From assembly GCA_002869855.2 (NCBI GenBank), contig NEWQ02000003.1:117780-181779 (forward strand): a stretch of DNA of 64,000 nucleotides, in the 5' to 3' direction. The translations under genes were made by a program, and so were the position numbers. The DNA comes from Nitrospira sp. CG24D (GTDB lineage Bacteria > Nitrospirota > Nitrospiria > Nitrospirales > Nitrospiraceae). Below, one piece after another: positions 28,639 to 37,718 of the stretch (position 1 is the first letter of the stretch; the number at the start of each line of letters is the position of its first letter). Below the pieces are notes generated by a model, which saw only the letters and a program-made list of their open reading frames with translations, was not told where the DNA came from and ran no database searches.

Positions 28639-28998
28639 ATGACCAAAGGTGAAATCGAATCGGCGATTCGTAACGCCATCATCAAGTTCGAACAGGAGTT
28701 CATGGGGCGGGGCCCGGAAGATGTGCGGGCCTATATCGTGCGGGATCTCGTCGTCGTTCGCCTGAAGGGCGTCCTCACGCCGGCCGAGCGGCAACTGGCT
28801 AAGACCGCCGAAGGCGTCGACATGGTCAAACGAATCCGGCAAACCCTCATTGCCCAGGGGCGGGAGCGGCTCTTCGAGCAGGTGAACGACATCACCGGCG
28901 CCAAGGCGCTGGCGCTCTATACCGATATCAATGCCCAGATCGGCGAGAAGATGTTGGTCTTTACGGTGGATCGTGATCTGGAAGGGCCTGGCCGGTAA
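28639..28998 (+). CDS. mpsC: MpsC-like protein (DUF2294)
   Basis: A 119-residue soluble protein of the DUF2294 family, now named MpsC after the membrane-potential-generating system. Its characteristic parts are an N-terminal helix (AIRNAIIKFEQEFMGRGP), a strand DLVVVRLKGVLTPAE, and LFEQVNDITG. In staphylococci mpsA (NuoL-like), mpsB (DUF2309) and mpsC form one operon that replaces ion-pumping respiration and supplies bicarbonate. Here it is divergent from the other genes and overlaps selO by one base (TAATG). ATG at 28639 has GGAAGG eight bases upstream. Confidence 0.8.
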   Translation: MTKGEIESAIRNAIIKFEQEFMGRGPEDVRAYIVRDLVVVRLKGVLTPAERQLAKTAEGVDMVKRIRQTLIAQGRERLFEQVNDITGAKALALYTDINAQIGEKMLVFTVDRDLEGPGR

Positions 28999-30473
28999 TG
29001 GCTCGCCGTGCATTGGAAACACTCTCGTTCGATAATTCCTATGCGCGTCTGCCCGAATCATTCCATGCCAAACTAAATCCCACGCCCTTCTCATCGGCTC
29101 CTTATCTCATCAGCTTCAATCGTGCGGCGGCGGAACTGATCGACCTGGATCCGGCGGAAGCGTCGCGTCCGGAATTCGCCGGCGTCTTCGGCGGGAGTCT
29201 GCTCGTGCCGGGCATGGAACCGTTGGCGATGCTCTATTCCGGCCATCAATTCGGCGTCTATGTTCCGCAACTCGGCGACGGCCGCGCGATCTTGTTAGGT
29301 GAGGTCCAGAATGACCGGGGCGAGAAATGGGATCTGCAACTCAAAGGCGCGGGTATGACCCCGTTTTCGCGCGATGGCGATGGCCGCGCCGTATTGCGCT
29401 CCACGATTCGCGAGTATCTCTGCAGTGAAGCCATGCATGGTTTGGGCATTCCAACGACGAGGGCGCTGTGCATCGTGGGCAGCGATCATCAAGTCTATCG
29501 TGAACAGGTGGAGACCGGCGCCGTCGTCCTGCGCATGGCGCCGACGCACGTCCGGTTCGGCTCGTTTGAAGTCTTCTACTATCGCAAGCAGCATGAGCAG
29601 CTGAAAGTCTTGGCCGACTATGTCATCGCGCAGCACTATCCGCATCTGGTCGAGGTCTCCGACAAGTACGCGCGGTTCTTTACTGAAGTGGTCGAGCGGA
29701 CAGCGAAGCTGATCGCCCAGTGGCAAGCCGTCGGCTGGGCCCACGGTGTGATGAATACCGACAACATGTCGATTCTCGGAATTACACTCGATTACGGCCC
29801 GTTCGGCTTCATCGACGACTACGATCCCGGCTTCATCTGCAACCACTCCGACCACAACGGCCGCTATGCGTTCAATCAACAGCCCTACATCGGTCTCTGG
29901 AATCTGAGCTGTCTGGCGCAGGCGCTGCTGCCATTGGCTGAGAAGGACGCGCTGAAAGCAGCCCTGGATTCCTACACGCCTCTCTGCGAGCGCCGGTATA
30001 TGGAACTGATGCAGGCCAAGGTTGGATTGACCGAAGAGCATGAGGATGATGCGGCGTTGATTCAGGATCTGCTGGGTCTCATGCAGCAGAGTCATGTCGA
30101 TTACACCAACTTTTTCCGGGCCTTAGGAGCATGCTCCTCAGTGGAGGGCTCGCTCAACGAATCGCTCCGAGATTTCTTTCTCGACCGGGCGGCGATCAAT
30201 GCCTGGGCTCAGCGCTATGCCGAACGGTTGCGCAAGGAGCAGAGCCGGGACGAGGAACGGCGCTCGCGCATGGACCGGGTCAATCCCAGATACGTATTGC
30301 GAAACTATCTGGCCCAGACCGCTATCGAGAAGGCACAGCAGAAGGACTATTCGGAAGTCGATCGCCTGTTGGCGCTGTTGCAAGATCCCTACAGCGAACA
30401 GCCGGGCATGGACGCCTACGCCGCCGCGCCCCCCAACTGGGGCAAGCATTTATCGGTGAGTTGTTCGTCCTGA
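28998..30473 (+). CDS. selO: SelO protein adenylyltransferase
   Basis: A 491-residue SelO/YdiU pseudokinase that transfers AMP to serine, threonine or tyrosine of target proteins. The unusual kinase-fold residues are present: K116 (LQLKGAG), E139/E144 in the next helix, N253/N256 and D265 (HGVMNTDNMSILGITLDYGPFGF). It ends in SVSCSS, the conserved tail that holds a selenocysteine in some eukaryotes. Full length. It overlaps the MpsC-like gene and is likely cotranscribed. A 160-bp copy of its 3' end lies at 32126-32289. Confidence 0.95.
   Translation: MARRALETLSFDNSYARLPESFHAKLNPTPFSSAPYLISFNRAAAELIDLDPAEASRPEFAGVFGGSLLVPGMEPLAMLYSGHQFGVYVPQLGDGRAILLGEVQNDRGEKWDLQLKGAGMTPFSRDGDGRAVLRSTIREYLCSEAMHGLGIPTTRALCIVGSDHQVYREQVETGAVVLRMAPTHVRFGSFEVFYYRKQHEQLKVLADYVIAQHYPHLVEVSDKYARFFTEVVERTAKLIAQWQAVGWAHGVMNTDNMSILGITLDYGPFGFIDDYDPGFICNHSDHNGRYAFNQQPYIGLWNLSCLAQALLPLAEKDALKAALDSYTPLCERRYMELMQAKVGLTEEHEDDAALIQDLLGLMQQSHVDYTNFFRALGACSSVEGSLNESLRDFFLDRAAINAWAQRYAERLRKEQSRDEERRSRMDRVNPRYVLRNYLAQTAIEKAQQKDYSEVDRLLALLQDPYSEQPGMDAYAAAPPNWGKHLSVSCSS
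30311..30473. repeat. selO-tail duplication, copy 1 (within selO)
   Basis: The last 160 bp or so of selO, including GACTATTCGGAAG and GTTGCAAGATCCCTACAGCG, is repeated at 32126-32289 in the same orientation about 1.8 kb away. The PQQ-type sugar dehydrogenase gene lies between the two copies. Confidence 0.9.
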
Positions 30474-30610
30474 TTCCCACCACTCTTCGTGGAGATGATC
30501 TGTACATCCTAAGAGGGGTTGCTGGACCCAGTAGGAAATGACTACTGTGTCAACCAGGTCCGGATCAGAACGTTTGCTGTTTCAGTGAAGAACGTAGAGG
30601 AAGATGCAGA

Positions 30611-32101
30611 ATGAACAAATCAGTGAGATGTGCAGCGACGGTTCTTGCCGGTTTCGCATTGAGCGCCCTCCTTCTTTCGTGTACGAGCGGGGGAAGTTCA
30701 GATAGTGGGGGAGGAGGGGGGAGTCAATCTCCCGCAGGCAGCTGTGCTCCGACAGGGTCAGGTCAATTAACGATCTGTACGCCAACTCAAGGTGCCGCTG
30801 TCCCGGCCGGTCCGGTCTCCGTCACTTTTCTCGTGCAGGGCTTCACCATTGGTTTGCCCGGCCAGACTCATCTTCACTTCTATATGGATAACGATCCCGA
30901 ACCACATCACTTCTATGACGGACCAGGGATCACTTCCGACAACGGGGTGTTGTATAAGGGTTTTCATACCCATTCGGTGCATTGGACCGGTCCGAGGTCA
31001 TTCGATTTATTCGGTCTGGCCGCCGGACCTCATCAAGTGCAATTGGTTCTGGCCGACGCCTCGGATGTCGATGTGGCAGGAACAACTCCCCCTCTACAGT
31101 TTACGGTCAGCGCTCCCGCCGCGGGGACATTCGGCCTGCAAGGGGTCATCACGGGCCTGGACACGTCATTGGGCATGGTCATGGCACCGGATGGACGCAT
31201 CTTCTTCACCGAGTTTCTGTCCGGGAACATCCGGATCATCAATCCGGGCTGGCAAAGCCCGGCCGCGTTTGCGACCCTGCCGATCGGCGCGAACGGGCCG
31301 GAGCAGGGGCTCATCGGAATTACGCTTGACCCTGACTTTCCCAACAATCACTACGTCTACGTGTTCCACACCATTGAGGATTCCACAAAGAACCGGGTGG
31401 TTCGATTCACGGAGGTGAACGGCGTCGGGACAAATCTGACGATCATACTTGATAACTTACCGGCCTATGACTTCCATAACGGTGGCAACTTGCATTTCGG
31501 GCCGGACGGTAAGCTCTATGTCACGATCGGGGATGCCAATGAGCCAGCTCTGGCACAGGATCTCGGATCTTTGAACGGGAAGCTTCTGCGAATCAATGCT
31601 GATGGCTCTATCCCTGGCGACAACCCGGTTCCGGGATCGCCGGTGTATGCTCACGGGCTGCGTAACAGCTTCGACTTCACATTTCATCCGCACACGGGCG
31701 ATCTCTGGGCCACCGAAAACAGCGACGATAACAACGACGAGATCAATCGTATTGTAGGCGGTGGCAATTACGGATGGCCCTTGTACGTAGGCATTGCCAA
31801 TGACCCTCCATTCAGGGATCCGATCCTGACCTTCACGCCGACGATTGCCCCTACGGCGATCCTGACGATTCCGGAAGGCTCTGCCTATCCGGCGCAATAT
31901 CACAACAATTTGCTCTTTGCGGATGCAAACACGGGTCGGCTTCACCGGATCGAGCTCGCCGGCGGGGATCTGAGAGAGCTGGGGGCTTCGAGTGTCGCGT
32001 ATCCCGGAGGCCAGGGGCCCCTTGTCGGTATGTTCTATGGACTCGATGGCTATATTTACGTCACCAACTTCGGTTCGATCTTCCGCGTGGTCGTGAATTA
32101 G
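30611..32101 (+). CDS. PQQ-type sugar (sorbosone/glucose) dehydrogenase lipoprotein
   Basis: A 496-residue exported protein. Lipoprotein signal with lipobox LLSC near residue 24, then a serine/glycine-rich linker. An N-terminal beta domain (about 50-165) contains LHFYMDNDPEPHHFYDG, followed by a six-bladed propeller of the GSDH family. Typical propeller segments are GLIGITLDPDFPNN, NGGNLHFGPDGKLYVTIGDA and GNYGWPLY. The catalytic histidine and PQQ-binding arginines of soluble glucose dehydrogenase are likely but were not aligned. The gene is flanked by duplicated selO tails, so it may have been inserted here. Confidence 0.85.
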   Translation: MNKSVRCAATVLAGFALSALLLSCTSGGSSDSGGGGGSQSPAGSCAPTGSGQLTICTPTQGAAVPAGPVSVTFLVQGFTIGLPGQTHLHFYMDNDPEPHHFYDGPGITSDNGVLYKGFHTHSVHWTGPRSFDLFGLAAGPHQVQLVLADASDVDVAGTTPPLQFTVSAPAAGTFGLQGVITGLDTSLGMVMAPDGRIFFTEFLSGNIRIINPGWQSPAAFATLPIGANGPEQGLIGITLDPDFPNNHYVYVFHTIEDSTKNRVVRFTEVNGVGTNLTIILDNLPAYDFHNGGNLHFGPDGKLYVTIGDANEPALAQDLGSLNGKLLRINADGSIPGDNPVPGSPVYAHGLRNSFDFTFHPHTGDLWATENSDDNNDEINRIVGGGNYGWPLYVGIANDPPFRDPILTFTPTIAPTAILTIPEGSAYPAQYHNNLLFADANTGRLHRIELAGGDLRELGASSVAYPGGQGPLVGMFYGLDGYIYVTNFGSIFRVVVN

Positions 32102-32125
32102 CCATAGTGAAGCGCCTCCTCATTC

Positions 32126-32289
32126 GGCCCAGACCATCACCGAAGAAAGCGCAACAGAAAGACTATTCGGAAGGCGACCGGCTGTTGGCGCTGTTGCAAG
32201 ATCCCTACAGCGACCAGCCGGGCATGGACGCCTACGCCGCCGTGTCCCCCAACGGGAGTGAGCATTTGGCGGTCAGCCGCAGTTCCTGG
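32126..32289 (+). pseudogene. Duplicated 3' fragment of selO
   Basis: Encodes the last fifty or so residues of SelO (KAQQKDYSEGDRLLALLQD, then DQPGMDAYAA) with changes, and lacks anything resembling the rest of the gene. Its start lies 25 bp after the sugar dehydrogenase stop, and its end abuts repeat copy C at 32290. It cannot code for a functional SelO. It marks one edge of an inserted or rearranged segment. Confidence 0.88.
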
Positions 32290-32526
32290 CAGGCTGTTGA
32301 GAAAGTCCGCCAGCGGCGTTCTCGCGGCGCTCAGAGGCTCACCCTACGAGAAGCACACTGTAGGCAAGGTACCTATCCGCTCGCATGTGATCGAAGCGAG
32401 CGGGTCAAGCGAAGCTTGGTATGTACCTCTTCGCCGCTTCTCTTGCTGCGGCCTTGCTTGCGGAACAGCGTGTCTCGGCGTGCTGGGGTTGGGCGGGTGA
32501 GAATAGCGGCCTTTCTGAACAGCCTG
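32290..32526. repeat. Interspersed repeat, long copy C (237 bp)
   Basis: Same family as copies A and B. The left arm starts CAGGCTGTTGAGAAAGTC and the right arm, read on the other strand, starts CAGGCTGTTCAGAAAG. The core GCCAGCGGCGTTCTCGC and GCTGCGGCCTTGCTT is shared. It carries about 110 extra bp, including a piece with TGTCTCGGCG and GGTTGGGCGGGTGAGAA that also appears near 17971-17998. Confidence 0.85.
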
Positions 32527-32691
32527 CAACGGATTCTGAGTATGCCTCTGTCTTCCCAACATTGCGCATATCCAGATTGCTCAGGTAGTTTGTCAACATC
32601 TCGCTAACCGGCTTGTAGCATCCAATCTTGCAGGTTCCCTCATTGTTTGTTGTACAGTGGCTCAATTGTCCAGTCTTGAGGAGTCCGACCT
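32527..32691. other. Leader region of the 1079-residue protein
   Basis: No gene. The only firm signal is a GAGGAG ribosome site at 32678-32683 for the GTG start at 32692. A possible -35 TTGCAG (32628-32633) and -10 TACAGT (32653-32658) are 19 bp apart, which is too wide to be convincing. Confidence 0.35.
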
Positions 32692-35600
32692 GTGGCGAAA
32701 TCTCGCGGTGATTCGAAACTGGCGGTGGCGGGCGCGTTGACGCTCGTGTTGGCCATTGCCGGTGTGCTGCTGGTGAAAGAACCGCTGCGCAGTTCGCGGC
32801 CGGTCGGCACCGGGTTGGAGATGAAACAGAGCACGGGTGAGCAGTTGGTCCGTGCGCGGCTGTGGGAAGATCCGGTGGCGGCAGTCGAGCGTGCAATCCG
32901 GGAGAAGGGGTCCCCCAACGCAGCGTCCCCTGCAGAATCACCGTTGGCCCAACGGCTCAGGCCTCTCCGGCAGGCCATCGTCGAACGGGTCAAGAGCGGG
33001 CAGAGGCTCACCGTCCTGCTGACGACCACGAGCGGTGGCCCGTATGTAGAAAGCACTGAGTCGCGGCTTCGCGACCGGTATGCGATCGGTACGGCGCTCG
33101 GCGTGGCCTGTTACGCTCCGGAAGACGAGAGCCATCTTTCTTTTATCGATTGGGAACGGCAAGGCCCTGTTCAGGGGTTGCCATATGAGTGGTATCGCCT
33201 CAGGAAGACCCGTAACTGTGGGGAAGCAGGGTCGCGTGCGGACAGCGTGCTCGTCGTCTGGTTGCCGGACGAAGCCCTCAGTCGCGGATTCCTGGCCACA
33301 TTGACGTCACTGTCTCAAGGGCTTGTCTGTCAGGAGACGGGCAAGGGCGAGTGTGTGATCGCTGCCGACAAGCGCAAGTTGGTGCGGCTGAATGCAGCCT
33401 TGCAGCAGGCGGTCACCTTCAAAATCATCGGCCCCCGCAGTTCCTCGGCCTATCGAGCCCTGTTGGATGAAGCCGGGACGTTATACGGCGATCCGCATGA
33501 AGACATCGCGGTCTGGCCGAACGCCGACGGGTCGATCGAACTCTACTCGCCCTGGGCCAGTGCCATGAAAGGGCTCCTGGCCTACGGACTCAAGGCGGAG
33601 TCCGGCAAAGGGGCGGCCTGTACCATCTATGCAGATTGCGAACATGAGTTTTATCAGCGGCTGGCCGATGCGCATGTGCGGCTCGTCTACGATGTCGGCT
33701 CGGATGAGCAACGGTTCGAATCGCTGATCGCTGAACTGGAACGGCGACAGGTCCGGCTCGGTTGGGATGCCGTGATTCTCATCGGTGAGTGGGACTCTTT
33801 CTACGGACGAGCCCTGCCCATCGAGTTCCGTGCGGCCGCCTGTGCCAAGGTGGCGACGTTCACTGAACAGGATCTCGCCCAGATCCAGGTGCCGGTCGAC
33901 ATCAAACGCTGGTGCCCGACCATTCCGCAGGCCGTCGATTTGCAGATCCAACGGCCCGCCGACTACGAATCGCTCACTCTGAACGTCTTTCGCTACAGCT
34001 ATCTGGGCGGGCTGGACGGAGAAGTGCCGGGCGACGATGCGGCGAGAGCCGCCCGGGCTGCCAAGGCGGTGGCCGGCAATCAGGCCGGCGACGCGGCGCG
34101 GGACCGCCCGGAAGGCACCAGCCAGCTCGATTATGTGCGCGCGCTGGTCGCGCGCATTCAGGAGGAAGGGGAGGGCGCCCGAGCGATCGGCATTCTGGGG
34201 ACGGACCCCTACGATGCCTTGCTCATCATCAAGGCACTCAGGCCCGCGTTTCCCTATGCGATCTTCTTCACCGTGGATCTTGATGCGCGTCATCTCCATC
34301 CGAGCGAATACAAGTCGACGCGCAATATGGTGATCGCCTCGCCGTTCGGATTGCAGCTGGATGGAAGCCTCCAGCGTGATGTTCCGCCGTTCCGTAGCAG
34401 CTATCAGACCTCGGCCTACTTTGCCGCGCTGCAGGCTCTGCAGCATGTCGTCTGCCGGCCGGCCGGGCAGGAGCGGAGCGCACCGGGGGGCTGCGCGGCG
34501 GGTTTCCATGTGTCGATGACGCCGGAGGATCGCACCTACGACGCCGGGTCCCATCCGAGACTCTTTGAAGTAGGCCGGAACGGCGCGGTGGATCTGAGCG
34601 TGGTGGCTCAGGAGGGAATGCGAACCATCCATCCGCTGCGGCCTGATCTTGCCTATACCGATCAGTATGGACAGCTGAAGCAAGGGGTCGGGTTCGACAA
34701 TACGGCCATTGCGGCCGGTGTCGTCGTCGTACTTTTGATCGGCACGATCGTGGCCTGGAGCAATCAACGACTCTGGCTCTGGGTCGCGGGGCATCCAAAA
34801 ATATTGGGAGCGCTGGGGATTATCCTCCTGGCCGCTTTCTCGGTCTTCGTGGCTTTCGGCGGCGCGACGGCGTTGCTCGCCGGCCATGACGAAGGCGAGC
34901 CGTTCTCCTGGACCGCCGGCATCAGCATCTGGCCGAGCGAATTGCTTCGTCTCCTGGTGGTGGTCCTCTGTCTCATCCTGCTGGCGAAAGGTATGCGGGA
35001 TCTCACCAAGAACAGCGACCTGATCGGCCAGGATTTTCTGTTTCAGGATGAGTCCGGGAGCAAGCGGTTTTCACCCGGGACTTTCTGGACCAACCTCAAG
35101 CGGGTGTTCCATCCGGCCGAGACGATGACGGCGACGACGGTGGATCAGGCCTGGTCCTGGTATCGCGAGGCCGGTCAGCCGGCGCAGCGGGCGGCGCGAA
35201 CCATACTCCTGTTTCTGCTGTATCTCGCAGTCATGGGGCCGCTGAAACATTGGGTGTTGGACGAGGAGATGATCCATCCCTGCCGGGGGCACCTGAGCTG
35301 CACGGTCGATTGGGTTCTGACACTCGGCAGCGTGGCGCTCGTGGGCCTGCTTAATCTGGCGGTCTTCGACGCGGTGATGCTCTGCCGGCGGTGGATCGGC
35401 TGGGTGACCGCCTCGACCGGCGGCTGGTCCGATCAGGTGCAGGAGGAGTATCTCCGGGACTACGGCCTGGGCCAGGCCCAGAAGGCGGAGTTTGAGAAAT
35501 TGAAATATCTGGCGGTGGTCGATCTGATCGGGCAGCGGACCGAAGTGGTGAACCGCCTGATTCGCTATCCGTTCTTCGCGCTGTTGATCATGATCGCCGG

Positions 35601-35931
35601 CCGGAGCGACTACTTCGATATCTGGAATTACCCGCTTCTCCTCCTGTGCTTCTGGGCGCTGAACGTGCTGCTGGCGTTGCTGGCGGCGCTGCTCCTCTAC
35701 CGGGCGGCGAGCAGAGCGAAAGCCGCCATGCTGACCGGGCTGAGCCGGCAGATGGTCCAGGCCCTGGGGATCGGTCAGGATCGTGATGTCCGGATGAAGC
35801 AGGTCCAGTTTATTACCGACGAAGTCGAAGCAAACGAGCAGGGCGCATTCGTCCCGCTCTACCAGCAGCCGGTGATCGAATCATCGCTCTATGGCATCGT
35901 CGCATTGTTGCAATATTTGTATATGAGGTAA
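32692..35931 (+). CDS. Large multi-domain membrane protein of unknown function
   Basis: A 1079-residue protein that I cannot assign. One membrane helix at residues 10-28 is followed by a long extracytoplasmic-looking part (about 30-670) with several cysteines. Within it, RAIGILGTDPYDALLIIKALRPAFPYAIFF (shown in part) looks like a Rossmann-type periplasmic sensor fold. The C-terminal third has about seven further membrane helices (about 680-1010) and a soluble tail. GTG start with a GAGGAG site. It is followed within 10 bp by two esterase genes, probably in the same transcript. It could be a receptor, a transporter or a cell-envelope enzyme. Confidence 0.75.
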   Translation: MAKSRGDSKLAVAGALTLVLAIAGVLLVKEPLRSSRPVGTGLEMKQSTGEQLVRARLWEDPVAAVERAIREKGSPNAASPAESPLAQRLRPLRQAIVERVKSGQRLTVLLTTTSGGPYVESTESRLRDRYAIGTALGVACYAPEDESHLSFIDWERQGPVQGLPYEWYRLRKTRNCGEAGSRADSVLVVWLPDEALSRGFLATLTSLSQGLVCQETGKGECVIAADKRKLVRLNAALQQAVTFKIIGPRSSSAYRALLDEAGTLYGDPHEDIAVWPNADGSIELYSPWASAMKGLLAYGLKAESGKGAACTIYADCEHEFYQRLADAHVRLVYDVGSDEQRFESLIAELERRQVRLGWDAVILIGEWDSFYGRALPIEFRAAACAKVATFTEQDLAQIQVPVDIKRWCPTIPQAVDLQIQRPADYESLTLNVFRYSYLGGLDGEVPGDDAARAARAAKAVAGNQAGDAARDRPEGTSQLDYVRALVARIQEEGEGARAIGILGTDPYDALLIIKALRPAFPYAIFFTVDLDARHLHPSEYKSTRNMVIASPFGLQLDGSLQRDVPPFRSSYQTSAYFAALQALQHVVCRPAGQERSAPGGCAAGFHVSMTPEDRTYDAGSHPRLFEVGRNGAVDLSVVAQEGMRTIHPLRPDLAYTDQYGQLKQGVGFDNTAIAAGVVVVLLIGTIVAWSNQRLWLWVAGHPKILGALGIILLAAFSVFVAFGGATALLAGHDEGEPFSWTAGISIWPSELLRLLVVVLCLILLAKGMRDLTKNSDLIGQDFLFQDESGSKRFSPGTFWTNLKRVFHPAETMTATTVDQAWSWYREAGQPAQRAARTILLFLLYLAVMGPLKHWVLDEEMIHPCRGHLSCTVDWVLTLGSVALVGLLNLAVFDAVMLCRRWIGWVTASTGGWSDQVQEEYLRDYGLGQAQKAEFEKLKYLAVVDLIGQRTEVVNRLIRYPFFALLIMIAGRSDYFDIWNYPLLLLCFWALNVLLALLAALLLYRAASRAKAAMLTGLSRQMVQALGIGQDRDVRMKQVQFITDEVEANEQGAFVPLYQQPVIESSLYGIVALLQYLYMR

Positions 35932-35941
35932 CGGATCAATC

Positions 35942-36661
35942 ATGCGCGAAGAGCAGATCAGCGGGCTGCGGACGCGAATTACGGGCGGTACGGACGGTAA
36001 GGGTGGAGGTCGAGGGCCTCTCGTCCTGCTGCTCCATGGCTTCGGGGCGCCGGGCGACGATCTCGTCCCGCTGGCCGATGCCTTGAACGTGCCGGCCGGT
36101 ACGAGGTTTGTGTTTCCCGAAGGCCCGCTCTCGCTGAGCTTCGGACCCGGCAATGCGCGGGCCTGGTGGCTGATCGACATGGCGCGTATTGCTCAGGACC
36201 GAGCCGCCGGGCGTGTGCGCGATCTGTCGCAGGACATTCCCAAGGGTCTGGGGCCGGTGCGTGAGACGATGCTGGCGTTCTTGAAAGAGATTGAACAGAA
36301 ATTCTCCGTGGACCCGCGCAAGACGATTCTTGGAGGATTTTCCCAGGGGGCGATGCTGTCCTGCGACCTGATGCTGCGAACGACGCAGCCCTATGCCGGG
36401 CTGGTCCAACTATCCGGAACGCTCCTCGCCGCGCAGGAATGGGGGCCGCTGCTCCAGAGGCGCAAAGGCCTGCCGGTCTTTCAAAGCCACGGAGTGCAGG
36501 ACGAGATTCTGCCGTATGTTGGAGCAGAACGGTTGCGAGATACGCTGGCCCATGCGGGACTGTCCGTTGAATGGCACAATTTCCGCGGGGGGCATGAGAT
36601 TCCGAGAATGGTCCTGCAACGGTTGGGGCTGTTCATCACCAAGGCGGTCACTTCTACATGA
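35942..36661 (+). CDS. Phospholipase/carboxylesterase-family alpha/beta hydrolase
   Basis: A 239-residue serine hydrolase of the YpfH/carboxylesterase type. The nucleophile is S134 in GGFSQGAML, and the other triad members are in VFQSHGVQDEILPY (aspartate) and GGHEIPRMV (histidine). The oxyanion segment is LLLHGFGAPGDD. It cleaves esters of short acyl chains; the substrate is unknown. No signal peptide. Starts 10 bp after the large membrane protein and overlaps the next hydrolase by 4 bp. Confidence 0.88.
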   Translation: MREEQISGLRTRITGGTDGKGGGRGPLVLLLHGFGAPGDDLVPLADALNVPAGTRFVFPEGPLSLSFGPGNARAWWLIDMARIAQDRAAGRVRDLSQDIPKGLGPVRETMLAFLKEIEQKFSVDPRKTILGGFSQGAMLSCDLMLRTTQPYAGLVQLSGTLLAAQEWGPLLQRRKGLPVFQSHGVQDEILPYVGAERLRDTLAHAGLSVEWHNFRGGHEIPRMVLQRLGLFITKAVTST

Positions 36662-37413
36662 GCGGCCTGCATTCATTCGAACTTGCAGCTACTGACGGCA
36701 AGCTGATTCGCGGCGATCGCGCGATGGGGAAGAATCGGCAGATCCTCTTCATCACCGGCTTTCTCTCCAAGCGCTGGGGAAACAAGAGCAAGGCCTTGGC
36801 CCAGTGGTGCCAGGAGCAGGGCTGGGGGTTTTGCTGTTACGATGTGCGAGGATTCGGCGATTCGGAGGGAACGTTCACGGACTACAGCCTGTCGGATTGG
36901 GTTGCTGATGCCCGGCTTGTCGTAGATGCACTCAAAGCAGGACCGACAATGACGATCGTCGGCAATTCTCTGGGAAGCTGGATCGCCTGGTTGATCGCGC
37001 AAGAGTTCGAACTCGTCGACCGGCTCATTCTCATCGCCCCGGCGTTCAATATGATGGGCGTTCGCGCAACGCAGATTGCACCGGAGCGACGACAGGCCTG
37101 GCAGAGCACCGGCTGGATGCCCTGGGATGACGACCCGCTGCACAAGGATTGGGCACTGTCATGGAAGTGGGTCGAGGAAAGCGAAGCCTACTGGCAGGCC
37201 ACGTTCGGCCGGCTTAGGCCGGTGCGGACGACGATCCTGCACGGATTACAGGATACGGTAATCCTGCCTGACGGAAGCCGGGAGTTTGCCCGGCTGCTGT
37301 TGGCCAAAGCCCCGACCTATCCGATCGACCTGAACCTGATTCCCGGCGACCATCGGCTCAGCAGCCCCGAGCATGTCGAGCGATTTCATAAGCTGGTGCT
37401 GGGACAACCATAA
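36658..37413 (+). CDS. Alpha/beta hydrolase (monoacylglycerol-lipase-like)
   Basis: A 251-residue hydrolase with nucleophile S104 in GNSLGSWIAW, acid D in GLQDTVILP and histidine in GDHRLSSPEH. The segment DVRGFGDSEG is typical of the family. It starts at an ATG overlapping the previous stop (ATGA), so the two esterases are translationally coupled. They are only distantly alike and are probably not duplicates. Confidence 0.88.
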   Translation: MSGLHSFELAATDGKLIRGDRAMGKNRQILFITGFLSKRWGNKSKALAQWCQEQGWGFCCYDVRGFGDSEGTFTDYSLSDWVADARLVVDALKAGPTMTIVGNSLGSWIAWLIAQEFELVDRLILIAPAFNMMGVRATQIAPERRQAWQSTGWMPWDDDPLHKDWALSWKWVEESEAYWQATFGRLRPVRTTILHGLQDTVILPDGSREFARLLLAKAPTYPIDLNLIPGDHRLSSPEHVERFHKLVLGQP

Positions 37414-37423
37414 AGGAACCGCG

Positions 37424-37591
37424 ATGCTAACCCTGATCCATAAAGAATGCGGCGGACCGGCGCTTGATGAATCGCCCGTCGGCGAGGTCTGCGCGATCCC
37501 CGTCAATCAGTTCCCCTTTCCCTGCTTCACCTGTCTGGAAGAGATTGTCGATGAATCGGAGGTCCGGCTGTCGCAGGAAATGGGCTTCTGA
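37424..37591 (+). CDS. Small cysteine-rich protein, possible zinc ribbon
   Basis: A 55-residue protein with cysteines in HKECGG, EVCAI and CFTCLEE, a spacing that could bind zinc. A GGA site lies nine bases before the ATG at 37424. It follows the hydrolase gene by 10 bp. No known family is recognised; a role as a structural or regulatory partner of the esterases is only a guess. Confidence 0.6.
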   Translation: MLTLIHKECGGPALDESPVGEVCAIPVNQFPFPCFTCLEEIVDESEVRLSQEMGF

Positions 37592-37718
37592 CCAGGCTGA
37601 TCCGATCATGGTATTGGTTGGGCAGAGGCGGCAGGGGGTTGAGTTGTGCGGGAATGAGGCGGTCTGCTAAGTTGTGCGGCTCAAGAACGTGAATTACTAG
37701 CGGAGGATTCCAAGGATC

